Source: Erysipelotrichaceae bacterium (GTDB taxonomy: Bacteria > Bacillota_I > Bacilli_A > Erysipelotrichales > Erysipelotrichaceae). From it: 10,271 nt of DNA. Position 1 is the stretch's first letter, and each line of letters starts with the position of its first letter. Positions 1 to 5,155 of the stretch are shown here, piece by piece. Position numbers and translations under genes: made by a program. The notes under the pieces were generated by a model that had not been told where the DNA came from, did no database searches, and was given only the letters and a program-made list of their open reading frames with translations. Where the stretch lies: contig CAAEDX010000126.1 in NCBI GenBank assembly GCA_900754715.1, positions 1 through 10,271 on the forward strand. The letters run 5' to 3'.

Positions 1-174
1 CGTGATCGTTGATAAAATAGAGATATCAGAATCACTTCCGGTCAGGACGATGCTGTTTGGCACAACATCGATCTTGATGCCAGAAAACGCAGGTAACGGC
101 GAAAATACAGAAATAGCTCTGGATACGATGGAGAGACGCTCATAGAAATAACGTTTGTTGATTGTAAAGTTCAT
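1..174 (-). CDS. dnaN: DNA polymerase III beta subunit (sliding clamp), 5' part only
   Basis: The beta clamp is a ring that tethers the replicative polymerase to DNA. The reverse complement encodes the first 58 residues, beginning MNFTINKRYF and containing ISVFSPLPAFSGIKI, a typical DnaN amino terminus; the rest lies beyond the window edge. Two adjacent ATG codons are possible (177-175 and 174-172). The second is chosen because an AGGAGG at about 186-181 then stands about 6 nt upstream, against only about 3 nt for the first, and because the clamp usually begins M-K/N-F. It lies downstream of dnaA in the same direction with no terminator visible between them, so co-transcription with dnaA is likely. 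Assignment rests on N-terminal resemblance and the conserved dnaA-dnaN order. Confidence 0.93.
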   Translation of the reverse strand, partial: MNFTINKRYFYERLSIVSRAISVFSPLPAFSGIKIDVVPNSIVLTGSDSDISILSTIT

Positions 175-186
175 CATGGACCTCCT

Positions 187-320
187 GTTTTATTTATATT
201 CTTTTATATAATAACAATAATAAGGGTGTGGAAAACTGTGGAAAACTATGAATTATTCGAATCTAATCGCATTTTTCTCACGTTTTTCCAGTGGAAAGAA
301 TGTGGAAAAAATGTGGAGAC
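187..320. other. dnaA-dnaN part of oriC: tandem DnaA boxes, trio-like repeats and unwinding region
   Basis: Read on the minus strand from dnaA towards dnaN, this gap carries DnaA-box-like 9-mers. Perfect TTTTCCACA copies lie at 309-301, 245-237 and 235-227, with weaker copies at 320-312 and 298-290. The 245-237 and 235-227 copies are in direct repeat with a 10-bp period. Directly after the last box come CCC (226-224) and five in-phase triplets TTA TTA TTG TTA TTA (223-209), then an almost pure A+T stretch to 187. In Bacillus subtilis the same gap is the unwinding site, with DnaA boxes, a short GC cluster, DnaA-trios (3'-G/A-A-T-5') and an AT-rich element. The opposite strand here reads AAT AAT AAC AAT AAT from 3' to 5', which fits. 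The unwinding role is inferred from this match. Confidence 0.78.
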
Positions 321-330
321 CTGGGGAAAA

Positions 331-1695
331 CTACTGAATGCCCAGCTTGGACTCGATCTGTCTGACCGCAGTATTGAAGGCATTATCTTTCATCATCAGC
401 TTCTTTGCTTTCTCATATGAAGACATGATCGTTGAATGATCGCGATTGCCAAATTCGATCCCGATCTTGACAAACGGGATCTGCAGATGTTCCCGGCACA
501 GATATACCGCGATATGCCGCGCATTGGATATCTGCTTAGTTCGAGATTTAGACTCGATCTGCGTTTGGGTGAGCCCATAATAGTCACATACACATTTTTT
601 GATGCGGCTTACGTTCAGTTCATCTTCTACGACGAGCACAGGCTCATCTTCGAATACGCTGCGTGCGAACTTCAGGTCAATGATGCCAGGATTGTCCAGG
701 ATAGCCTTGAAAAACAGTTCATTCAGCGAGCCTTCCAGTTTGCGGACATCGCTGGAAAATTTGGTGGCGATGAAATCCAATACCTCATCTTCGATCATGA
801 CGGTCTCATCTCGTCCTTCGATCTTCTTTTTCAAGATTGCTTTTGCCGTTTCGAATTCCGGAGAAGCGACTCTGACCTTCAGACCGCTCAGAAAGCGTGA
901 GATCAAGCGGTTTTCAATGCCTTTCAGCTCACTGGGATGGATATCGCTGGTAATGATGATCTGCTTATTGGCAGAGATCAGTTTGTTATACAGATTAAAG
1001 AAGATCTCCTGAGACGCAGACTGCTTCATGCGTTGGATATCATCGATCAGCAGAAAATCACATTCCATGAAACGCTCCTTAATTTCTTCTACAGAATTGC
1101 CATGGACATTTTTGGTCTTCATCGCATCGATCAGCAAAGTAACGATATCCTCACTATATATGTAGATCACTTTTGCGTCCGGACGGTTGACTTTCAGATA
1201 ATTGCCGATCGCATGCAGCAAATGTGTCTTCCCTAGTCCGGAATTGCCATAGATCATCAGCGGATTGTTAAACTGACCAGGATAGTTGCAGCACGCGATC
1301 GAGGCCGCATACGCTTCCCGGTTATTTTTTCCGACGACAAAATTATCAAATGTATACAATTTGTTGAAATGATCTTCAAACAGCGTATCGGTACGCTGTT
1401 TCATCACATTCTGCGGAATCATCTTTTCCACATCTTTGTTCAGAATGACTTGCAATGTGTAATCGCTTCCGGCCGCTTGCGCGAAAGCAGAACGCCAGAT
1501 ATCCAGACTTCCGGAAAAGATGGAACTGGATATTTTATTGGGAACAGAAATCAGCGCCACATCATCATTGATGCGAAACAATCTGGTCGGTTTGATATAG
1601 GTGTTGTATATGGCTTCATCATAGGTATTGCTGTCCTTGATGATCTGCAGCGTGGAATTCCACACTTTCTGGTAATCATTTTCCGATATTCCCAT
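331..1695 (-). CDS. dnaA: Chromosomal replication initiator protein DnaA
   Basis: DnaA is the AAA+ ATPase that binds DnaA boxes, oligomerises and opens the origin. The 454-residue product has the usual length. An N-terminal interaction domain spans about 1-85 and a very short variable linker about 86-110. The AAA+ core spans about 110-345, with Walker A GNSGLGKT (150-157), Walker B FLLIDDI (214-220) and sensor I IIITSD (246-251). A C-terminal DNA-binding domain follows, with NARHIAVYLCREH (391-403) and FGNRDHSTIM (415-424). The DNA-reading loop has DHST where E. coli and Bacillus have DHTT. The ATG at 1695 is preceded by AAAGGGG (1708-1702) with 6 nt spacing. It is the first gene leftwards of oriC, read away from the origin, with dnaN 156 bp downstream. 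Autoregulation by DnaA is plausible because a box-like site lies in its promoter. Confidence 0.98.
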   Translation of the reverse strand: MGISENDYQKVWNSTLQIIKDSNTYDEAIYNTYIKPTRLFRINDDVALISVPNKISSSIFSGSLDIWRSAFAQAAGSDYTLQVILNKDVEKMIPQNVMKQRTDTLFEDHFNKLYTFDNFVVGKNNREAYAASIACCNYPGQFNNPLMIYGNSGLGKTHLLHAIGNYLKVNRPDAKVIYIYSEDIVTLLIDAMKTKNVHGNSVEEIKERFMECDFLLIDDIQRMKQSASQEIFFNLYNKLISANKQIIITSDIHPSELKGIENRLISRFLSGLKVRVASPEFETAKAILKKKIEGRDETVMIEDEVLDFIATKFSSDVRKLEGSLNELFFKAILDNPGIIDLKFARSVFEDEPVLVVEDELNVSRIKKCVCDYYGLTQTQIESKSRTKQISNARHIAVYLCREHLQIPFVKIGIEFGNRDHSTIMSSYEKAKKLMMKDNAFNTAVRQIESKLGIQ

Positions 1696-1724
1696 AACAG
1701 ACCCCTTTCTACGCCATCCATTTT

Positions 1725-1754
1725 ACACTAAATTGTGGGGAAATACTATGTCAA
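1725..1754 (-). promoter_or_regulatory. Candidate sigma-A promoter of dnaA with a DnaA-box-like site in its spacer
   Basis: On the minus strand a perfect TTGACA (1754-1749) is followed after 18 bp by TAGTGT (1730-1725), a weak -10. A DnaA-box-like TTCCCCACA (1742-1734, two mismatches to TTATCCACA) sits between the two elements, where bound DnaA could block polymerase. The -35 is convincing. The -10 is weak, and TAAAAT a few bases downstream is a poorly spaced alternative. Confidence 0.5.
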
Positions 1755-1783
1755 CTTTGAAGCTGGAGCGTAGGTATCTGAAG

Positions 1784-2160
1784 TTTTCCACATTCTGAAT
1801 ATATGATCATACGATAAATATAGGGATTTTCCACTTTTTCCACATTTATCCACGTGGACAGTTTGTGGAAAAGTGAACAGTGGAAAACCTAAACTGTGGA
1901 AAAGTGGATAAGCTATCTAGTCCACACTGCTTATCGTGGAAAACTTGTGGATATAATTTTACGATAAATAAAGCGTTTTTGGCTGTTTTCCCCATTTTCC
2001 ACATCCTGTGGAAAAGTGGATAAATCTCGATGTGGATATATTGTGGAGAAAAAAGAAAAAAGGCGGAAAACTAGAGTTTTCCACCTTGAGCATCACAATT
2101 TTGCTGATCTTGAATGTGGAAAACTGAAAGATCAAGGCAAGATCAGATTGTTTTTCCACT
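1784..2160. other. oriC upstream DnaA-box cluster (dnaA-rpmH intergenic region)
   Basis: About 18 DnaA-box-like 9-mers are packed here. Plus-strand TTTTCCACA lies at 1784-1792, 1836-1844 and 1995-2003; related sites are 1827-1835, 1846-1854 (TTATCCACG), 2077-2085 and 2152-2160. Minus-strand TTTTCCACA (read as TGTGGAAAA) lies at 1864-1872, 1895-1903, 2007-2015 and 2115-2123; related copies are 1879-1887, 1903-1911, 1935-1943, 1946-1954, 2015-2023, 2031-2039 and 2042-2050. Boxes up to 1854 point right, and most from 1864 to 2050 point left. The position upstream of dnaA and divergent from rpmH equals the Bacillus incA/incB region. Together with the dnaA-dnaN cluster it makes a bipartite origin. 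TTTTCCACA is the commonest form and no perfect TTATCCACA is present. Confidence 0.93.
2048..2087 (-). terminator. Intrinsic terminator inside oriC, reading towards dnaA
   Basis: A near-perfect palindrome at 2060-2087 pairs AAGG with CCTT and GGAAAACT with AGTTTTCC, with one C/A mismatch and a two-base centre. On the minus strand the hairpin is followed directly by a T-rich run (TTTTTTCTTTTTT, complement of 2049-2061). This is the form of a Rho-independent terminator acting on leftward transcription. No annotated gene lies upstream of it on that strand in the window. Part of the stem also forms a DnaA-box-like sequence, so the palindrome could instead be a protein-binding dyad. Confidence 0.55.
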
Positions 2161-2276
2161 GTATCGTGATCATAATGAAATGAAAATTATAGTTATATTA
2201 AAATATGTTTATTTTAAATTGTATAAATATCAAAAATAAGCTAAAGCAAATGTTGAAGTGAATCATTTTTGCATGG
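2161..2276. other. A+T-rich block between the DnaA-box cluster and the rpmH promoter
   Basis: This stretch is almost entirely A and T, with runs such as TTATATTAAAATATG and ATTTTAAATTGTATAAAT. It contains no DnaA box, gene or clear hairpin. It could serve as a second easily melted region of the origin or as an UP-type element for the strong rpmH promoter just downstream. Both roles are inference from composition and position. Confidence 0.4.
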
Positions 2277-2305
2277 TTGACTTATACGTCTATTTTATGT
2301 ATAAT
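2277..2305 (+). promoter_or_regulatory. Sigma-A promoter of the rpmH-rnpA-yidC-jag operon
   Basis: TTGACT (2277-2282) and a perfect TATAAT (2300-2305) are separated by exactly 17 bp. Transcription should start near 2312, leaving a leader of about 48 nt before the rpmH start codon. The A+T-rich DNA directly upstream suits a strong ribosomal-protein promoter. Confidence 0.88.
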
Positions 2306-2359
2306 AATCAGGCAATGCTCAGAAATGTATAAATAGAAGGAAGCGGAGGTGTCTTGAGT

Positions 2360-2494
2360 ATGAAAAGAACATATCAGCCGAGCAAGAGAAAACACCAGAA
2401 GACTCATGGATTCAGAGCCCGTATGGCTACTGTAGGAGGACGTAAGGTATTAGCACGTCGCCGTAAAAAAGGCAGAAAAGTGTTATCCGCATAA
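2360..2494 (+). CDS. rpmH: 50S ribosomal protein L34
   Basis: L34 is a small, very basic protein of the large ribosomal subunit that binds 23S rRNA. The 44-residue product begins [11 protein letters not shown] and ends KKGRKVLSA, matching the family over its whole length. The start at 2360 is set by the universally conserved MKRTYQPS and by GGAGGTG (2345-2351) 8 nt upstream. An in-frame TTG at 2354 would sit too close to that Shine-Dalgarno sequence. It is the first gene of the rightward operon from oriC, divergent from dnaA. Its TAA stop lies in the 5' arm of an intrinsic terminator. The ORF falls below usual length cut-offs and is easily missed. Confidence 0.98.
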   Translation: MKRTYQPSKRKHQKTHGFRARMATVGGRKVLARRRKKGRKVLSA

Positions 2495-2519
2495 AAATCA
2501 CCTTCGGGTGATTTTTTTT
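2493..2519 (+). terminator. UUCG-loop intrinsic terminator/attenuator after rpmH
   Basis: A perfect 10-bp stem, AAAAATCACC (2493-2502) and GGTGATTTTT (2507-2516), closes a TTCG tetraloop (2503-2506), and the T run continues to 2519. The stem overlaps the last two bases of the rpmH stop codon and ends 25 bp before rnpA. It probably ends most rpmH transcripts and lets a minority read into rnpA, lowering RNase P protein output relative to L34. Confidence 0.88.
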
Positions 2520-2543
2520 GAGAATGACGATGAGGTAAGCGTG

Positions 2544-2873
2544 ATGAAGAAAAAATACAGAGTATGCAAGAATCATGAATTCAGCGCGATCATGAAAGAA
2601 AAGCAGTTTTATGCTTGTCCTGCCTTTGTGATCTATGTCAAGCCCAGAGCGCTGGATCATGCGAGAGTTGGAATCTCGGTCGGAAAAAAACTTGGCAATG
2701 CAGTACAGCGTAACCGCGTCAAACGACAAGTACGGATGATGGTGGACGAAATTTATGATTTTAATGAAGAATTTGATACAGTTTTGATCGTACGTCCGAA
2801 ATATGACTGCGAAAATTATCTAAACAACAAAAAAAGCTTGGAAAGATTAAAGAAAAAAGTTAAAATGATATAG
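2544..2873 (+). CDS. rnpA: Ribonuclease P protein component
   Basis: RnpA is the protein cofactor of RNase P, which removes 5' leaders from tRNA precursors together with the rnpB RNA. The 109-residue product carries the family signature GKKLGNAVQRNRVKRQVR at 47-64, including the RNR motif (56-58), in a small basic protein of normal length. A longer reading from GTG at 2508 is rejected because it starts inside the upstream terminator. The ATG at 2544 has GAGGT (2532-2536) 7 nt upstream, and MKKKYRVCKNHEF is a usual RnpA beginning. It stands between rpmH and yidC, as in most Firmicutes. No yidD gene is present between rnpA and yidC. Confidence 0.96.
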   Translation: MKKKYRVCKNHEFSAIMKEKQFYACPAFVIYVKPRALDHARVGISVGKKLGNAVQRNRVKRQVRMMVDEIYDFNEEFDTVLIVRPKYDCENYLNNKKSLERLKKKVKMI

Positions 2874-2910
2874 TACACCTGATTTATGCTTTTAGCGAGG
2901 AGAAATGTAG

Positions 2911-3915
2911 ATGAGAAAATTTTTCAAAAATAAAAAAAAGCTGTTGTTCGTCTGCCTGATCTTGATGGTTTCTCTGACCGCTTGTTCCTCACCGCGGGGA
3001 AATGACGGAAAGACCAAAGTCAACGAGATTATCGCGTCCGAAACATTCACGGTGCAAAAGAGTTATGTAAACACGACGGATGTTCCAGATGAAGTGAAGG
3101 AACAATATGCCGATTATGCGGATGACGATATGATCACGATCGAGGCGACATCGTTTGGCGATGCGATGAATACAGGCTGGTTCAATGGTTTGATCGTATG
3201 GCCGATCGCGCAGCTGATCAACTGGATCGCAGGCATGACCGATGCCGGTGTGGGTATCATCGGTACGACCTTCTTGATCCAACTGCTTGTCTTCTTCATT
3301 ACGATCAAGTCTCAGGTTTCATCGCAAAAGATGCAGATGATCCAGCCAGAGATCCAAAAGATCCAGAATAAATACGCTGGAAAGACGGATGACCGCTCTC
3401 GCATGCTCATGGCACAGGAGACACAAGCGCTGTATAAGAAATATAATATTTCTCCGTTCGGATCGATCCTGGTCATGTTCATCCAGCTGCCGATCCTGAT
3501 GGGTATGTATTATGCAACTATGCGCGCAAGTTCAATCGTGGTCGGATCTTTTGCAGGGATCGACTTGTCCAACACGCCAATGTATGGATTACAGAATGGA
3601 GAGTTTATCTATCTGGTCATCTTTGCGCTGATGATCGTGTTCCAGCTGTTGTCTTACAAGATCCCGCAATGGCTGCAGAAACATGAGAAAAAGCGTCAGC
3701 ACATCAAAGAAAAGAAATATGCACAGCCGAAGAACAGCGGCGGCATGATGGGAAATATGAACATGATGATGTATATGAGCACTGGTCTGATCGCCATCTT
3801 GGCATTCTCTTGGCCGCTTGCCATGTCATTCTACTGGCTTGTTTCTTCAGTGTTCCGCGTTCTGCAGAATCTGGTAGTTCATAAGTTCTTTATTGCCAAG
3901 AAAAGCGCAGCATAA
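2911..3915 (+). CDS. yidC: Membrane protein insertase YidC/OxaA (SpoIIIJ type), lipoprotein form
   Basis: YidC inserts and folds membrane proteins, alone or with SecYEG. The 334-residue product starts with a lysine-rich signal peptide and a lipobox SLTAC (21-25), so Cys25 should be lipidated. A short extracytoplasmic part runs to about 90. The 60KD_IMP core follows: TM1 about 112-132, a charged cytoplasmic hairpin about 133-180 with QKMQMIQPEIQKIQNKY, TM2 about 183-204 (FIQLPILMGMYYAT), TM3 about 231-248, and TM4/TM5 about 287-322. Residue 124 (CAA at 3280-3282, in FLIQLL) is Gln where the Bacillus proteins have the hydrophilic-groove Arg (LLIRLV). The Pro a few residues on is Phe. GCGAGGAGA precedes the ATG by about 7 nt. 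The gene lies 37 bp after rnpA and 15 bp before jag, the usual SpoIIIJ-Jag pairing. Confidence 0.95.
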   Translation: MRKFFKNKKKLLFVCLILMVSLTACSSPRGNDGKTKVNEIIASETFTVQKSYVNTTDVPDEVKEQYADYADDDMITIEATSFGDAMNTGWFNGLIVWPIAQLINWIAGMTDAGVGIIGTTFLIQLLVFFITIKSQVSSQKMQMIQPEIQKIQNKYAGKTDDRSRMLMAQETQALYKKYNISPFGSILVMFIQLPILMGMYYATMRASSIVVGSFAGIDLSNTPMYGLQNGEFIYLVIFALMIVFQLLSYKIPQWLQKHEKKRQHIKEKKYAQPKNSGGMMGNMNMMMYMSTGLIAILAFSWPLAMSFYWLVSSVFRVLQNLVVHKFFIAKKSAA

Positions 3916-3930
3916 AGGAGGGATGCCGAT

Positions 3931-4560
3931 ATGACAGTAAAGGTATATGCAGGAAAGAATCTGGATGATCTTCTGAAGACAGTTGCGGCCGAAAAGGGAG
4001 TAACTGTGGATGAACTTACTTATACGGTCAAAGAGGAAAAAGCTGGTTTCCTTGGTATCGGCGGAAGAGTAGAAGCAGAAATTTACTGCAGCAAAGATAT
4101 CGAGGAATTTCTGAAATCTTATCTGGATCGATTCTTCGAAAATATCGAAATGCAGGCAGAGGTCACGGTGGTCAATGATGATGGATTTTATCGTATCCAG
4201 ATCGATGCGGAAAATAATGCAGTGTTGATCGGCAAAAACGGCACGACGCTTCAGTCACTGAATACGATCGTGAAATCCGCAGTCTCATCAGAATTCAGAA
4301 AGCGGATCGGCGTGCTTATCGATGTCAATGGCTATAAGCAGGAAAAATACCATAAGGTATGCGCATTGGCCATGCGCGTGGCAAAAGATGTCAGACGCAC
4401 GAAGACCGACGCGATCCTTGATCCGATGCCGGCCGATGAGCGAAAGGCGATCCACAATCATTTGGCTGATATGGATTGCATCACGACGGAGAGCGAAGGT
4501 GAAGGCATTCACCGCCGCCTGAAGATCATGTACACACCGGACAAGAAAAAGAAAGATTAA
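3931..4560 (+). CDS. jag: RNA-binding protein Jag/KhpB (SpoIIIJ-associated)
   Basis: Jag (KhpB) is a cytoplasmic RNA-binding protein that works with KhpA in other Firmicutes and affects cell elongation and division. The 209-residue product has the three expected parts. A Jag-N domain (about 1-50) includes EKAGFLGIGGR. A KH domain (about 75-150) has the GKNG loop at 101-104. An R3H domain has ADERKAIHNHL, with Arg171 and His175 spaced as the name requires, and a lysine-rich end follows. Length is normal. AAGGAGGG (3915-3922) lies 8 nt before the ATG, and the A of the yidC stop codon forms its first base. It is the last gene of the operon and is followed by an intrinsic terminator. Confidence 0.96.
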   Translation: MTVKVYAGKNLDDLLKTVAAEKGVTVDELTYTVKEEKAGFLGIGGRVEAEIYCSKDIEEFLKSYLDRFFENIEMQAEVTVVNDDGFYRIQIDAENNAVLIGKNGTTLQSLNTIVKSAVSSEFRKRIGVLIDVNGYKQEKYHKVCALAMRVAKDVRRTKTDAILDPMPADERKAIHNHLADMDCITTESEGEGIHRRLKIMYTPDKKKKD

Positions 4561-4572
4561 AGATCGATATTG

Positions 4573-4600
4573 AGGCATGAGCAGACGCTTGTGCCTTTTT
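4573..4600 (+). terminator. Intrinsic terminator after jag
   Basis: AGGCA (4573-4577) pairs with TGCCT (4592-4596) and inner AGC pairs with GCT around an AGAC loop, with a two-base internal mismatch. A run of five T follows. It lies 12 bp after the jag stop and ends the rpmH-jag operon. Confidence 0.8.
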
Positions 4601-4778
4601 ATTTGTTTCTCTGAGAAAAACGAACGGACAAGAGCTTGATTACGATGTAGAGAGAAATGCCCTTCAGGTATCACAGTATGGGCTGGAGCTTCATAAGGAT
4701 AGCAACAGGAAGATCATAGAAAAAAACGCAGCTGTATTTCACAATCTATTGTGATCTGCACACTGCGGTTTTACATGA
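4601..4778. other. Non-coding or decayed stretch with a terminator-like inverted repeat
   Basis: No recognisable gene is present. One plus-strand frame is open from about 4605 to a stop at 4752-4754 (roughly 49 codons, containing LDYDVERNALQVSQYG), but it has no convincing start and I do not recognise it. An interrupted hairpin covers 4727-4767: CGCAG (4727-4731) with CTGCG (4763-4767), and inside it TCACAA (4739-4744) with TTGTGA (4749-4754). On the minus strand it is followed by seven T (complement of 4720-4726), so it resembles a leftward intrinsic terminator. The area is probably degenerate sequence left by a rearrangement next to the core operon. Confidence 0.45.
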
Positions 4779-5030
4779 AATGTTCATTTGAACGTAAAAA
4801 CTCTCAGAAAACAGAAAGATTTATCTGTTCCTGACGCGGATACTGTTATCCGACTGGCTGAAATATTGGAAGTGTTTGTCAATGAATTGTTCCCAGAACA
4901 ATGATCAAGAATAAATGAGCAGCTTGCAATCAGAAATCGCCGTTCACGCCGTATCTGAAAAACTGTTGCCATTGTATTGGCGTCCATAGTTTTATCAATA
5001 TCTTCATTTCTGTGTTTTTCAGCATTCTGA
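4779..5030 (+). pseudogene. Remnant of an XRE-family (HTH_3) transcriptional regulator with C-terminal membrane segment
   Basis: One frame reads NVKTLRKQK then directly DLSVPDADTVIRLAEILEV and FVNELFPEQ, stop at 4902. It continues SRINEQLAIRNRRSRRI, stop at 4956, then KTVAIVLASIVLSIS with a hydrophobic run, stop at 5028. Intact relatives start with a segment like IKTLRKQKGLTQ, then the two DNA-binding helices, WE-G, LSVPDADTVIRLAEILEVSVNELL, a basic RINEQLAIRNRRSRRIWK stretch and one membrane helix. Here the recognition helices (about 20 residues) are missing without a change of frame. A second in-frame loss seems to lie before SRINEQ, and the expected Trp codon is TGA. There is no valid start or Shine-Dalgarno sequence. 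The family assignment comes from motif memory; the stops are seen directly. Confidence 0.75.
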
Positions 5031-5108
5031 CCCTTAATGAAAGCATTCGGCGCAATCAGTCAGAGACGACTGACCAAACACAAACTGTAGAAGAACAAAT
5101 TGCCGCAT

Positions 5109-5145
5109 AAAAAAGCTGTGAGACGTGATGTCATCACAGCTTTTT
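5109..5145. terminator. Bidirectional intrinsic terminator, mainly for the GH84 gene
   Basis: AAAAAGCTGTGA (5110-5121) and TCACAGCTTTTT (5134-5145) form a perfect 12-bp stem around a 12-nt loop. A and T runs at both ends let it work on either strand. It begins 10 bp downstream of the minus-strand GH84 stop codon and also closes off the decayed plus-strand regulator. Confidence 0.85.
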
Positions 5146-5155
5146 GCGTGGGATC

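Noticed and set aside
226..420. A 64-codon plus-strand frame across the dnaA-dnaN gap
   Set aside because: It is formed by DnaA boxes and the antisense of the dnaA end, with no Shine-Dalgarno sequence.
436..900. A 154-codon plus-strand open frame inside dnaA
   Set aside because: It lies wholly antisense to conserved DnaA motifs and has no family resemblance.
1959..2159. A 66-codon minus-strand frame within the origin
   Set aside because: Its sequence is made of repeated DnaA boxes and crosses the hairpin at 2060-2087. There is no sign of coding.
1784..2160. CRISPR array or tandem-repeat reading of the repeated 9-mers
   Set aside because: Repeats are 9 bp, in both orientations and irregularly spaced, which fits DnaA boxes and not CRISPR repeats.
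1696..2359. parS (ParB/Spo0J) site near the origin
   Set aside because: No sequence close to TGTTTCACGTGAAACA was found; the CACGTG at 1851-1856 belongs to overlapping DnaA boxes.
2508..2543. N-terminal extension of rnpA starting at GTG 2508
   Set aside because: The start lies inside the rpmH terminator stem. The ATG at 2544 has a proper ribosome site and a typical RnpA N-terminus.
4902..4958. Possible recoding of TGA as Trp in the XRE remnant
   Set aside because: Trp is encoded by TGG throughout the intact genes of the window. The first TGA is not at a Trp position, and the gene also lacks its DNA-binding helices and start.
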